This document shows positions 9,198 to 18,223 of a stretch of 64,000 bases of DNA, piece after piece (the first letter of the stretch is position 1; each line of letters opens with the position of its first letter). Under the pieces are notes generated by a model. The model did not search any database. It had not been told where the DNA came from and saw only the letters and a list, made by a program, of their open reading frames with translations. The stretch is from Novosphingobium ovatum. GTDB lineage: Bacteria > Pseudomonadota > Alphaproteobacteria > Sphingomonadales > Sphingomonadaceae. Location: NCBI RefSeq assembly GCF_009909235.1, contig NZ_JAAAPO010000008.1:51989-115988 (forward strand), read 5' to 3'. Position numbers and translations under genes: made by a program.

Positions 9198-9665
9198 TCA
9201 CACCTCCAGCGGGACGCCGGGGATGTGTTTGGCGGTGCGGATGGTCAGGCTGGTTTTCACGCTGGCGACATTGGGCGCGGGCGTCAGCTTGCTGGTCAGG
9301 AATTCCTGAAAGCCTTGCAGGTCGCGGCTGACGATTTTCAGGATAAAGTCGATCTCGCCGTTCAGCATGTGGCATTCGCGCACTTCGGGCAGGGTGCCGA
9401 CGTGGTTTTCAAACGCGCGCAAGGCGTCCTCGGCCTGGCTTTTGAGCGAGACCAGCGCGAAGACCGTGATCGAAAAGCCCAGCTTGGCCCCGTCCAGATC
9501 GGCGTGATAGCCGCGGATGACGCCCATATCCTCCAGCGCGCGCACCCGGCGCAGGCAGGGGGGCGCGGTCAGGCCGACGCGCTGCGCCAGCTCGACATTG
9601 GTGATGCGCCCTTCGTCCTGCAATTCGGCCAGCAACTGCCGGTCGATCTGGTCGAGATTGGCCAT
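9198..9665 (-). CDS. Lrp/AsnC-family transcriptional regulator
   Basis: 155 aa, standard length. N-terminal winged HTH (LDQIDRQLLAELQDEGRITNVELAQRVGLT, then CLRRVRALEDMGVIRGYHA) and C-terminal RAM/AsnC ligand domain (ECHMLNGEIDFILKIVSRDLQGFQEFL). These regulators bind amino acids and control their metabolism as octamers. It is monocistronic with a 297-nt upstream region shared with the divergent kinase gene. The target is not evident. Confidence 0.92.
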   Translation of the reverse strand: MANLDQIDRQLLAELQDEGRITNVELAQRVGLTAPPCLRRVRALEDMGVIRGYHADLDGAKLGFSITVFALVSLKSQAEDALRAFENHVGTLPEVRECHMLNGEIDFILKIVSRDLQGFQEFLTSKLTPAPNVASVKTSLTIRTAKHIPGVPLEV

Positions 9666-9962
9666 GGAGATGTGCTATCCTCTTAACGGAAAGTCGGTTT
9701 TTTGGCGGAACGCGCCCTTCAGCCCCCTGATTGGTCCGGCGACGGTAACCAAATCCTGAAACTTTTGGCCCAAAGGCCGCGCCCCTTCATAATATTATTG
9801 TCTATGCCCGCAATTGTCCCGCTTTGCAACGCATCAGAACTGTCGCTTCCGCTTAAGCCCATGTGTGATATGGCACGGAAACGGATGCAGGCGGATCAGC
9901 TTTCCGCCGGTATCGAGGATACTACGCAAGCGACTGCCCTGAGGACCTGATAACACCCGCTC

Positions 9963-12002
9963 ATGCGCTATGATGATCGCCTTGCCACTGTCCTGCGACT
10001 GACGCCCAACGGGCCCAGTGTCGCGCGCATCCAGTTCCGGCAACTGCTGGATCTGATCGGCACCGCGCCCTGCGATGTCCGGGGGGAGCAGTACGATCAA
10101 GCCTATCTGCGGCTGGCCGATCTGTCGCGTCAGATCGCGGCGGTGGACCGGGCGGCGATGCTGGATCAGCCGGGGCTGCGGTTGCGCTCGGCCCGGCTGG
10201 TGGCGGCTTTGTGCAATGGCGAATCAAACGTCGCGGCCGCCGCGATCCGCGCCGCGCAATTAACGGATGAGCAGTGGGTGGACCTGATCCCGGTGATGCC
10301 GCTGCACGCGCGGCGCTGGGTGCGGTTGCGCGATGATCTGGGCGATGGGCCGCTGGCGCTGTTGACGCGGCTGGGGATCGACGATTTTGCCCTGCCGGAG
10401 GGAGCTGGACCCCAGGGAGAGCCGGTGGCCAGCCCCCGCCCGATCATTCTGGCCGAGGATCAGCCCGATCCCACCCCGCCCGATCCCACCCCGCCGGAGC
10501 CGACCCCGCCCGCACCGAACACAACGCCCCCGCGTGGCGGCGCAAGGCGCAGTCCGCAACGCGCGCTGGCCGGCGTGGCCAAGGGCGGCGTAAGCAGACC
10601 GGCTGGCGGATCAAGCGGACAGGGCATGGGCCACATGATGCAGGCCGGTGGGGCAACGCCCGATATTCCTGACGTTGCCACCCCTGATATCCCCGCCCAT
10701 GATGTCCCCGCCCCTGATGCCGCAGCTTTGGCCGCGACCGTGGCCGAGGCGACACTGGCCGCCGGCAGCGCCCTGCCCGCCGACGATGACATTGGCGCTC
10801 TGGTCCGCCGGATTGAAACCTTTCGCCGCGCGCGCGATCTGGCCGCCAACAGCACCGGCGACTCCCCCCGCCTGCCGCTGGAGGATGAGGGGAGCGATCG
10901 GCGCGGTCTGAACAGCTTTGACTTTGCCAGCGATGGTGAGGGGCGGATCGTGTGGTGCGATCCCAATGTCGCACCCATGGTGGTGGGCCATCTGTTGGGC
11001 GGCAGCCTGCGGATCAGCAACGCCATCAGCCAGCATCAGCCGCTGCGCGCGGTGCGCATCACGCTGGATGGCGCGCCCGCGGTGGCCGGGGACTGGCAGG
11101 TGGACGCAGTGCCGCGCTTTGACCCCACCGGGGGCCGGTTCATCGGCCATCTGGGCCGGTTCCGCCGTCCGGGGGAAAGCGCGCTGCGCGTGGTCGCGGA
11201 CGACACCCCCGCCGCAAAGGGCGAGAGTGAGGCCGACCGCCTGCGCCAATTGCTGCATGAATTGCGCACGCCGGTGAACGCCATTCAGGGCTTTGCCGAG
11301 ATTATCCAGCAGCAACTGTTTGGCCCCGCGCCGCATGAATATCGCGCATTGGCCGCCGTGATCGCCGCCGACAGCGCGCGGATGCTGGCGGGCTTTGAAG
11401 AGCTGGACCGTTTTGCCAAGCTGGCGTCCGGGGCGATGGAACTGACCGCCGGCACCAGCGATTTTGCCGAGGCGTTGCGCGCCACTGTCGCCCGGCTGCA
11501 ACCGCAGGGCGCGGCGCAGGGCCCGCGTCTGACTTTGGTGGAGGCAGGTGCGGCCACCGCTCCGGTCGCGCTGGACCCGATCGAGGCTGAGCGGTTGTGC
11601 TGGCGTTTGCTGGCGACGATCACCGGCAATGCGGGCGCGCAGGAAGAGATCGCGCTGCGGCTGGAACGCGCCGGGGACGCGGTGTATCTCACCTGTGCCC
11701 TGCCCGCCGTGCTGGCCGATTTGGCGGATGAGGCGTTGTACCACGCCGCCGCCCTGCCCGCGCCGCCCGCGCCCAGCGCCGGGATGTTCGGCACAGGCTT
11801 TGCGCTGCGGCTGGCCGGGGCGGAATTGCGCGCCGCCGGTGGTCAGCTGACCCGCTGCGGCGCCAATCTGCGCCTGATGTTGCCGCTGGTGCGCCCAATT
11901 GTGGCCCCCGCCGAACCATCTGACATGGCGTCAGACTTGACCCAAGCTGTTGCACAACCTAGCAAAGAGCCCTCCACGGCAGGCACCGGCACCACCACGT
12001 GA
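9963..12002 (+). CDS. Soluble sensor histidine kinase with Pro-rich linker and degenerate ATPase domain
   Basis: 679 aa, no TM segments, so cytoplasmic. Residues 1-150 are an unrecognised helical region. Residues about 160-260 are low complexity with repeated TPPDPTPPEPTPP and TPDIPDVATPDIP stretches. A PAS-like part follows, then a clear H-box LLHELRTPVNAIQGFAEI with the phospho-acceptor His at about residue 432. The C-terminal HATPase-like region ends GMFGTGFALRLAGAELRAAGGQL, but the N-box is hard to find. No response regulator is adjacent. It may be an active kinase with divergent ATPase or a phosphotransfer hub. Confidence 0.75.
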   Translation: MRYDDRLATVLRLTPNGPSVARIQFRQLLDLIGTAPCDVRGEQYDQAYLRLADLSRQIAAVDRAAMLDQPGLRLRSARLVAALCNGESNVAAAAIRAAQLTDEQWVDLIPVMPLHARRWVRLRDDLGDGPLALLTRLGIDDFALPEGAGPQGEPVASPRPIILAEDQPDPTPPDPTPPEPTPPAPNTTPPRGGARRSPQRALAGVAKGGVSRPAGGSSGQGMGHMMQAGGATPDIPDVATPDIPAHDVPAPDAAALAATVAEATLAAGSALPADDDIGALVRRIETFRRARDLAANSTGDSPRLPLEDEGSDRRGLNSFDFASDGEGRIVWCDPNVAPMVVGHLLGGSLRISNAISQHQPLRAVRITLDGAPAVAGDWQVDAVPRFDPTGGRFIGHLGRFRRPGESALRVVADDTPAAKGESEADRLRQLLHELRTPVNAIQGFAEIIQQQLFGPAPHEYRALAAVIAADSARMLAGFEELDRFAKLASGAMELTAGTSDFAEALRATVARLQPQGAAQGPRLTLVEAGAATAPVALDPIEAERLCWRLLATITGNAGAQEEIALRLERAGDAVYLTCALPAVLADLADEALYHAAALPAPPAPSAGMFGTGFALRLAGAELRAAGGQLTRCGANLRLMLPLVRPIVAPAEPSDMASDLTQAVAQPSKEPSTAGTGTTT

Positions 12003-12046
12003 CGGCCACGCCCGCCGCCTGACGCGACAACAGGCAGAGGTGCGAC

Positions 12047-13051
12047 TTGGCCTTTCATCGACTTACCGATCCGCCCAAGCCAGAGGCGATGGTTCGCTTC
12101 AAACCGGGCTTTGGCCAGCGTTTTCTGGTCACTATCGACACCGAGGAGGAGTTCGACTGGACCCAGCCGCTGCGCGCGGCCGGGCATGGGCTGGACACGG
12201 TCAACCGCCTGCGCAAATTTCAGCAGTTCTGCGAAGGCTATGGCATCGTGCCGATCTATCTGGTCGATTACCCGATCGTCACCTCGCCTTTGGCGGTGGA
12301 AATGTTGCGCGACGCCGTGGCCCATGGAAGGGCCGAGGTGGGCGTGCAGTTGCATCCGTGGGTAAACCCTCCGCATGAGGAGGAAGTGAACCAATTCAAC
12401 AGCTTTTCCGGCAATCTTCCGTTCGAGCTTGAACGGGCGAAGTTCATGAAGCTGTATAACACCATTTGCGAGGCATTCGGCACCGCGCCGCTCAGCTATC
12501 GCGCGGGGCGGTATGGCATCGGGCCCAACACCGCCACCATCCTGCGTGAGGCGGGGCTGCCGGTCGATACCTCGGTGCGGTCGCGGTTTGACTATTCAGG
12601 CTGGGGCGGCGCGGATTTCAAACATCTGCCGGTGCGGCCATGGTGGGTGGGCAATGACCGCCGGTTGATGGAGCAGCCGCTGACCACCATGTTCACCGGA
12701 TTGTTGCGATCACAGGGTGGCTGGCTGTTCCCGCTGTTGGCCAAAATTCCGCGCGCGCATGGGGTGATGGCCAAATTGCGCCTGCTGGACCGGGTGCCCT
12801 TGACGCCAGAGGGCGTCACCGTGACCGAGGCGTTGCGCGCGGCTAGTTTGGCGGTGGATGCCGGATTGCCGGTGATCGTCACCAGTTTCCACAGCCCGTC
12901 GCTGGTGCCGGGCCACACGCCCTATGTCCGCAGCGAGGCGGATCTGGACACCTTGTATGACTGGTGGCGGCAGGTGTTTGACCTGTTGCTGTCGCGCGGG
13001 GTAAAACCGTCCTGCGTCAAGGATATGATGGACTGGATCGAGCTGGACTAA
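12047..13051 (+). CDS. Polysaccharide deacetylase-like protein (WalW type)
   Basis: 334 aa. The sequence carries FLVTIDTEEEFDW (metal-site Asp region of NodB-like deacetylases), VGVQLHPWVNPPHEEE (His pair region) and LSYRAGRYGIGPNT, matching the WalW-type family found near capsule genes. Start choice: the TTG at 12047 has AGAGG 6 nt upstream, whereas the next ATG (12089) has AGAGG only 2 nt upstream; the TTG is therefore preferred. It would act on surface polysaccharide. The preceding kinase ends 44 nt upstream. Confidence 0.75.
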   Translation: MAFHRLTDPPKPEAMVRFKPGFGQRFLVTIDTEEEFDWTQPLRAAGHGLDTVNRLRKFQQFCEGYGIVPIYLVDYPIVTSPLAVEMLRDAVAHGRAEVGVQLHPWVNPPHEEEVNQFNSFSGNLPFELERAKFMKLYNTICEAFGTAPLSYRAGRYGIGPNTATILREAGLPVDTSVRSRFDYSGWGGADFKHLPVRPWWVGNDRRLMEQPLTTMFTGLLRSQGGWLFPLLAKIPRAHGVMAKLRLLDRVPLTPEGVTVTEALRAASLAVDAGLPVIVTSFHSPSLVPGHTPYVRSEADLDTLYDWWRQVFDLLLSRGVKPSCVKDMMDWIELD

Positions 13052-13124
13052 GCCTGCCGTGCCGCTGATCGCCGCCCCTTGCCAAGGGGCGGGCCGCGCG
13101 GTAACGGCGCATTGTCGGACGAAT

Positions 13125-13200
13125 GGGCCCGTAGCTCAGTGGTTAGAGCTGGCCGCTCATAACGGCTAGGTCGCGGGTTCAAATCCTGCCGGGCCTACCA
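13125..13200 (+). tRNA. tRNA-Ile2 (CAU anticodon, lysidine type)
   Basis: 76 nt with encoded CCA. Acceptor GGGCCCG / CGGGCCT, anticodon loop CTCATAA (CAU), T-arm GCGGGTTCAAATCCTGC. The D-arm and variable region (TAGGTCGCGGG) resemble bacterial tRNA-Ile2, whose CAU is modified by TilS to read AUA, rather than elongator tRNA-Met. The amino acid call is by similarity, not proof. Confidence 0.85.
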
Positions 13201-13294
13201 TTCGCGCCGAAGTGGCGGCCGGGGACAAAGCCTTGGCGGCGGAGGCTTTTGCCCTTGCGCATTGGTGGCGGGGCTTTTAAGGGCCGATCCCAGT

Positions 13295-13374
<80 letters not shown>

Positions 13375-13440
13375 TTCCCCATGCGGCGTCACGCGCCTCA
13401 CCCCATGGTCAACCCGCCCGCCAGCGTGTAACACCTCCCC

Positions 13441-14028
13441 ATGCCGATTATCGTTGACCGAGAAGAACGCCGCGCGCACGTGGTGGAGATCGCCTTTGAT
13501 CTGGTGGCCGATCAGGGGATCGAGGCGCTGACCTTCCGCGAGATTGCCGCTGCCGCCGGGTGCAGCACCTCGATCGTTTCGCACTATTTCCGCAACAAGA
13601 ACGAGCTGTTGTTCCGCGTGTACCAACTGGCCAATGAACGCGCCAATGCGCGGATGGCGGCGATGCGCGATCAGGGCTTGCCGCTGTTGGCGTGTTTTGA
13701 CGCGATCCTGCCCGTCAGCCCACAGGCGCAGGCCAATTGGCGCGTGTGGCTGGCTTTTTGGGCGCGGGCGCATATGGAACCGGCCTATCTGGAGGAACGG
13801 CGCAGCGCGGCAGAGGGCGCGCTGGCGCTGTATCGCGCGCTGTTGGCGCAGGCGCTGGGACAGGACGCGGATGATCCGGCGCTGGAACTGCCCGCGCGGC
13901 GGCTGTTGGCGGCGGTGGCGGGCATCGGGCTGGAGGCCTGTTTTGCCCCGGAGGATTGGACCGCGGAGCGAATGCATCAGGTGCTGGGCGTGGTGCTGGC
14001 CGATCTGGGCGTGCATGTGGCGGGGTGA
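13441..14028 (+). CDS. TetR/AcrR-family transcriptional regulator
   Basis: 195 aa, typical length. N-terminal HTH: VVEIAFDLVADQGIEALTFREIAAAAGCSTSIVSHYF, then NKNELLF. The C-terminal ligand domain (NWRVWLAFWARAHMEP) looks like the BetI-type subgroup. It lies just upstream of the Dabb-PASTA / ABM / MDR genes and may control them; a TGAC-N4-GTCA palindrome lies between (14050-14061). Ligand unknown. Confidence 0.9.
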   Translation: MPIIVDREERRAHVVEIAFDLVADQGIEALTFREIAAAAGCSTSIVSHYFRNKNELLFRVYQLANERANARMAAMRDQGLPLLACFDAILPVSPQAQANWRVWLAFWARAHMEPAYLEERRSAAEGALALYRALLAQALGQDADDPALELPARRLLAAVAGIGLEACFAPEDWTAERMHQVLGVVLADLGVHVAG

Positions 14029-14049
14029 TCCGCGCAAACCTGTTTAATA

Positions 14050-14061
14050 TGACAGGCGTCA
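14050..14061. promoter_or_regulatory. Candidate operator, TGAC-N4-GTCA
   Basis: Perfect 4-bp half-sites around AGGC, 22 nt after the TetR stop and 80 nt before the Dabb-PASTA start. A plausible TetR site, but a motif this short can arise by chance. Confidence 0.3.
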
Positions 14062-14140
14062 CACGACCTACCCCTCGATAGTCTCCCCCCCACAAAGAGC
14101 GGCGCCACCCATCGGCCGCCGCCCCATGGGAGAGACACCG

Positions 14141-14773
14141 ATGATCCGCCACGTCGTGATGATCAAGTTCAAGAAAGACGCCCCGCAGGACAAGATCGAC
14201 CTGTTCCTGACCGAGGTGAAGAAGCTGCCGCATCTCAACCCCGAAGTGCGCGATTACAGCCATGGCATGTGCGTCAAGACGCGCTTTCACTCGGGCGATT
14301 TCGACTTTGCCAATTGCTGCGACATCGACAGCTATGAGGCCATGGAGCGCTATATGTCGCACTGGTCGCATGTGCGCATGACGCCGTTTTTGCCCGACAT
14401 TCTGGAAAACCTGCTCTCGTTCGACTGGGAGATTGATTACCACGGCCCCGCCTTTGACGAACAGGCCGCCAAGGAAGAGGGCGAGCGCGAAGCCAAGCGC
14501 GTGATCCCCATGCACGATGATCCCACCAAGGCCTATGTCCCCGAACTGCGCGGGCGCACGATCGAACAGGCGCGCGACATGCTGGCCAAGACCGGGCTGG
14601 AATTGGGCAATGTCGAGACGGTGATGGGCTCGTGCTGGGCGCCCAATCGCATCATGGTGGCAACGCCCGAATTCGAAACCGTGGTCGACAAGGGCACCAA
14701 GATCGACATCGCCATCACCGGCGACTGGCTGACTGGTCCCACCATGCCGGCTGGCGACGCGCCGGCCTGGTAA
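14141..14773 (+). CDS. Dabb-domain protein with C-terminal PASTA domain
   Basis: 210 aa from the ATG at 14141, which has GGGAGAGA 5 nt upstream; the in-frame ATG at 14126 overlaps that site. Residues 1-100 are a stress-responsive Dabb (dimeric alpha/beta barrel) domain: MIRHVVMIKFKKDAPQ, MERYMSHWSHVRM. Residues 127-197 match a PASTA domain: YVPELRGRTIEQARDMLAK then TPEFETVVDKGTKIDIAITG. There is no signal peptide or TM segment, so the PASTA unit is cytoplasmic, unlike in penicillin-binding proteins and PknB kinases. Dabb domains occur in cyclases and small catabolic enzymes. Function unknown; neighbours suggest catabolism. Confidence 0.8.
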   Translation: MIRHVVMIKFKKDAPQDKIDLFLTEVKKLPHLNPEVRDYSHGMCVKTRFHSGDFDFANCCDIDSYEAMERYMSHWSHVRMTPFLPDILENLLSFDWEIDYHGPAFDEQAAKEEGEREAKRVIPMHDDPTKAYVPELRGRTIEQARDMLAKTGLELGNVETVMGSCWAPNRIMVATPEFETVVDKGTKIDIAITGDWLTGPTMPAGDAPAW

Positions 14774-14904
14774 GGCGCGCTGGCGGGCGGGTGGCTTGAG
14801 GCGCAGAACTATGTTTTGCCACAGGCTGCCTGCCGCGCCAATTCGCCCTAGGATGACGGCCGAACGCGCCACGAACAACGAGCGCAACCTATTGGAGAGA
14901 GACG

Positions 14905-15204
14905 ATGATCGTCATTGCCGGAACGCTCAAGATTGCAGCTGATGAAGTGCATGGCCTGTATGCGGCGCTGACCTCGCTGGTGCCTGCCACGTTGCAGGAA
15001 GAAGGCTGCATGGATTACCATTTCGCCATCAAGGACGCGAGCGAAGGCACCATTCTGGTCTATGAACGCTGGCGCGATGCGGCCTGTCTGGCCGCCCATC
15101 TGGCCGCCCCGCAAATCGGCGCGGTGCTGGGCAGCTGGGGCAGCAAGATCGCGATGGACGTGCTGAAATTCGACGCGACCAACCCGCGCGGGCCGCTCGA
15201 CTGA
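14905..15204 (+). CDS. Antibiotic biosynthesis monooxygenase (ABM) family protein
   Basis: 99 aa, normal for this small ferredoxin-like-fold family (quinol monooxygenase YgiN and relatives). Features: N-terminal IVIAGTLKI strand, TLQEEGCMDYHFAIKDA, and ILVYERWRDAACLAAHLAAP. ATG at 14905 is preceded by TTGGAGAGAGACG. Members oxidise quinols or act on polyketide-like rings without cofactor; the substrate here is unknown. A terminator follows, so it ends a small operon with the Dabb-PASTA gene. Confidence 0.88.
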   Translation: MIVIAGTLKIAADEVHGLYAALTSLVPATLQEEGCMDYHFAIKDASEGTILVYERWRDAACLAAHLAAPQIGAVLGSWGSKIAMDVLKFDATNPRGPLD

Positions 15205-15212
15205 TATTTCAC

Positions 15213-15240
15213 GGCCTGCCCATCACGGGCGGGCCTTTTT
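15213..15240 (+). terminator. Intrinsic terminator after the ABM gene
   Basis: Stem GGCCTGCCC / GGGCGGGCC (one T-G pair), 5-nt loop, five T. Confidence 0.8.
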
Positions 15241-15310
15241 GCTGATTACCGGGGACAGGCGCGCCGCCGGCATTTCCGCGCCCCCGCCGCCCCATTGGGA
15301 GAGTTACGCC

Positions 15311-16375
15311 ATGACCATGACCAAGCGCCGCATCGTGCTGGCCTCGCGCCCCTCCGGCCTGCCTGTGCCCGAAAACTTCCGCATCGAGGAAGTCGCCATC
15401 CCCGATCTGGAAGAAGGCCAGGTGCTGCTGGAAAACCGCGTCTTCGCCATTGATCCGGCGGTGCGCGGCATGCTGGATGACGTCAAAAGCTATATGCCGC
15501 CGGTCCAGATCGGTGGCCTGATCCCCACGATGGTGCTGGGCCGGGTGATCGCCTCGCGCAATCCGGACTTCAAGGAAGGCGATTATGGCCGGGCCTTCAT
15601 CGGCTGGGAAACGCACTCGGTCCTGACGCCTGGCGCTGTGGGTTTTGAAAATGTGCGCGTGGCCGCCGATCTGCCCGAAACCGCCTATATGGGCGCGCTG
15701 GGCTGGTCGGGCATCACGGCCTATGTCGGCCTCAAGAAATACGGCGAATTCCGTGCAGGCGACGAAGTGCTGGTCAGCGCGGCGGCGGGTGCGGTCGGCT
15801 CGGTCGCGGGTCAGGTGGCCAAGCTGTCGGGCGCGTCCAAGGTCATCGGCACCGTGTCCTCGGACGACAAGGCGCGCACGCTGATCGACACGCTGGGCTA
15901 TGACGGAGCGATCAACTATCGCAGCTGCGCCGATCTGGGCGCGGAAATCGAAAAGCATTTCCCCAATGGCATCGACCTCTATTTCGAAAACGTGGGTGGC
16001 GCGACGCTGGACGCGGTTCTGCCCCGGATGAAGGCTTTTGGCCGCATTCCGGTGTGCGGCATGATCGCCAACTATAACAACCAGACCGAGCAATACCCGA
16101 TCCGCAACCTGTGGCAGGTGCTGGTCAACCGCATCACGATGCGCGGTTTCCTGGCCTATGAGGCGGCCGACATGCTGCACGAGGCCGAGGACGCGCTGGC
16201 CAATTGGGCGCGCAGCGGTCAGCTGATCGCCACCGAAAACGTCTCGACGGGGCTGGATTCCACGCCCGAGGCCTTCATCCGCCTGATGTCGGGCAAGACC
16301 GAGGGCAAGACCGTCGTGCGTCTGGGCGAGGATGTCTCGACGCTGGCCGGCTGGCAGGCCAAGGTCGATGCCTGA
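15311..16375 (+). CDS. NADP-dependent MDR-family oxidoreductase (CurA / prostaglandin-reductase-like)
   Basis: 354 aa from the ATG at 15311 with GGGAGAG 7 nt upstream. The fold is zinc-independent MDR: IDPAVRGMLDDVKSYMPPVQIG in the catalytic domain and the nucleotide motif AAAGAVGSVAGQVAK. CurA, leukotriene B4 dehydrogenase and similar enzymes reduce the C=C of enones with NADPH. Paralogues stand at 28411 and 33832. The NTF2-like gene downstream overlaps by 8 nt, so the two are coupled. Confidence 0.88.
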   Translation: MTMTKRRIVLASRPSGLPVPENFRIEEVAIPDLEEGQVLLENRVFAIDPAVRGMLDDVKSYMPPVQIGGLIPTMVLGRVIASRNPDFKEGDYGRAFIGWETHSVLTPGAVGFENVRVAADLPETAYMGALGWSGITAYVGLKKYGEFRAGDEVLVSAAAGAVGSVAGQVAKLSGASKVIGTVSSDDKARTLIDTLGYDGAINYRSCADLGAEIEKHFPNGIDLYFENVGGATLDAVLPRMKAFGRIPVCGMIANYNNQTEQYPIRNLWQVLVNRITMRGFLAYEAADMLHEAEDALANWARSGQLIATENVSTGLDSTPEAFIRLMSGKTEGKTVVRLGEDVSTLAGWQAKVDA

Positions 16376-16889
16376 GGCCGGTACAGCGGCCGACCGTGAC
16401 GCGCTGGCCGGGCTGATCGCCCGCGCCACGCTGACCGATCTGCTGGCCGACTATGGTCAGGTGATGGACTGGCTGGCGTGGGACCGGCTGGACGCCATCT
16501 TCTGGCCCGAGGCGCAGTTCGATTTCGGCATGTTTCAGGGCGACCTGAGTGCCTATCGCGGCTTTGTCACCACGCTGGAGGAGGGCTATACCCGCCGCTT
16601 TCACACCTTTGGCCTGCCGGTGATCCGGGTGGAGGGCGATAGCGCATGGGTGGACACCACCAGCATCATCGTCTGCCGCACCGAGGATCCGGCCCCCAGC
16701 ATCGACAACTGCTTTTGGGGTCGATACCTGCTGCGGGCCGAGCGGCGCGATGGCGTCTGGCGCTTCATCCACCTGACCTATCTGCTCAACCTGATCGAGC
16801 GGACCGAGCCGGTGATGGATGACAGCGGTTTGCCGATGCATTTTGCCAGCGGATTGAGCGCCGCCCATCCCATGGCCGCGCGCATCTGA
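16368..16889 (+). CDS. NTF2-like (SnoaL-type) protein 1
   Basis: 173 aa from the ATG at 16368, which overlaps the MDR stop. The cone-shaped alpha+beta NTF2-like fold is suggested by ATLTDLLADYGQVMDWLAWDRLDAIFW (helix with conserved Y and D), FHTFGLPVIRVEGDSAWV and WRFIHLTYLLNLI. The fold includes ketosteroid isomerases, scytalone dehydratase and bile-acid dehydratases as well as non-enzymes. One of four such genes in the window. Specific activity unknown. Confidence 0.75.
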   Translation: MPEAGTAADRDALAGLIARATLTDLLADYGQVMDWLAWDRLDAIFWPEAQFDFGMFQGDLSAYRGFVTTLEEGYTRRFHTFGLPVIRVEGDSAWVDTTSIIVCRTEDPAPSIDNCFWGRYLLRAERRDGVWRFIHLTYLLNLIERTEPVMDDSGLPMHFASGLSAAHPMAARI

Positions 16890-17024
16890 AGACATGGGCG
16901 TTTCCGTGTCGGCCTTGGGCTGATGCCGGAAACGCCCTCACCCCCAAAACAACAGGTGATCGGCGCGGCGTTTCGCGCCATGACGGGCCACCAGCGCCGC
17001 CACGGCGCATATGAAGGATGCCCG

Positions 17025-18140
17025 ATGTTGCCTGCCACCACTCGACAGATCACCACCCATCTGGCCGCTGACGGCTGGCTGACCGCGCGGGTGGAGGACG
17101 CCCCCCTGCCCGCTCCGGCCGCCAGTCAGGTTGTCGTGCAGGTCGAGGCCGCGCCCATCAACCCGTCCGATCTGGGCCTGTTGTTTGGCCCCGCCGATGT
17201 CGAGGCGGGCGAATTCACCCCCGGCATGGTGCGCGCGCGGATGGGGGACGGCGCGCTGCGGGCCTTTGCCGCGCGGGTGGGGATGACCCTGCCGGTGGGC
17301 AACGAGGGCGCAGGTACCGTGATCGCGGCGGGCAGTGATGCGGCGGCGCAAGCGCTGGTCGGGCGGCGCGTTGCCGCCTTTGTCGGCGGGATGTATGCCC
17401 AGCACCGCGTGATCGAGGCGGCGGATTGCCTGCTCCTGCCCGATGATGTGTCCGCGCGCGAGGGCGCGGCCGCCTTCGTCAACCCATTGACCGCATTGGC
17501 CTTTGTCGAAACCATGCATGCCGAGGGGCACAAGGCGCTGATCCACACCGCCGCCGCCTCCAATCTGGGTCAGATGCTGCACCGCATCTGCGCCGAGGAT
17601 GGCATCCCGCTGGTCAACGTCGTGCGCAAGCCCGAACAGGCCGAACTGTTGCGCGGTCTGGGCGCGGCGCATGTGGTGGACAGCAGCGCCCCCACCTTCC
17701 GCGATGATCTGGTTTCCGCGATCACCGCGACCGGCGCGACGATGGCCTTTGACGCGGTGGGCGGCGGCACGCTGCTGGGCCAGATCATGGGCGCAATGGA
17801 AAAGGCCGCCAACAGCGGCGGCAGTTTTGCCCGCTATGGCTCGAACAGCCCAAAGCGCGGCTTCATCTATGGCACGCTGGACCCATCGCCCACGGTGCTG
17901 AACCGCAATTTCGGCTATGTCTGGGATATCTCGGGCTTTTTGCTGGCGCCGATGATGGAAAAACTGGGCGCGGTCGCCCGCCAGCGGATGCACACCCGCG
18001 TTGCCCGCAGCCTGAAAACCACCTTTGCCAACCATTACAAGGCGGACGTCACGCTGGAGGCGATGCTGACCCGCGAGGCCGTGCTGGACTATAACGCGCG
18101 GGCCACCGGCGCAAAATATCTGGTCACGCCGCAGGGCTGA
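17025..18140 (+). CDS. Zinc-independent MDR-family dehydrogenase/reductase
   Basis: 371 aa from the ATG at 17025 (AAGGA 6 nt upstream); a longer frame from 16923 lacks support. Catalytic domain with PINPSDLGLLFGP and VGNEGAGTVIAAG, then the cofactor domain IHTAAASNLGQMLHRIC and DAVGGGTLLGQI. The structural-zinc cysteines of alcohol dehydrogenases are absent. This subgroup contains quinone and enoyl reductases. It starts 135 nt after the NTF2-like gene and is followed by a bidirectional terminator shared with the branched-chain operon. Confidence 0.82.
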   Translation: MLPATTRQITTHLAADGWLTARVEDAPLPAPAASQVVVQVEAAPINPSDLGLLFGPADVEAGEFTPGMVRARMGDGALRAFAARVGMTLPVGNEGAGTVIAAGSDAAAQALVGRRVAAFVGGMYAQHRVIEAADCLLLPDDVSAREGAAAFVNPLTALAFVETMHAEGHKALIHTAAASNLGQMLHRICAEDGIPLVNVVRKPEQAELLRGLGAAHVVDSSAPTFRDDLVSAITATGATMAFDAVGGGTLLGQIMGAMEKAANSGGSFARYGSNSPKRGFIYGTLDPSPTVLNRNFGYVWDISGFLLAPMMEKLGAVARQRMHTRVARSLKTTFANHYKADVTLEAMLTREAVLDYNARATGAKYLVTPQG

Positions 18141-18160
18141 CGCCCCCGCGACACACACGC

Positions 18161-18197
18161 AAAAGGGGGCGCCGGTTGATGCCGACGCCCCCTTTTT
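18161..18197. terminator. Bidirectional terminator between convergent units
   Basis: Perfect AAAAGGGGGCG / CGCCCCCTTTT stem with T-run on both strands. It serves the MDR gene on plus and the end of the branched-chain operon on minus. Confidence 0.88.
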
Positions 18198-18223
18198 ATT
18201 GCCGCAACGGCCCGCCGATCAGA

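Noticed and set aside
13125..13200. Elongator tRNA-Met
   Set aside because: The CAU anticodon fits, but stem and variable-loop sequence are closer to tRNA-Ile2; initiator features (CCC/GGG anticodon stem run) are also absent.
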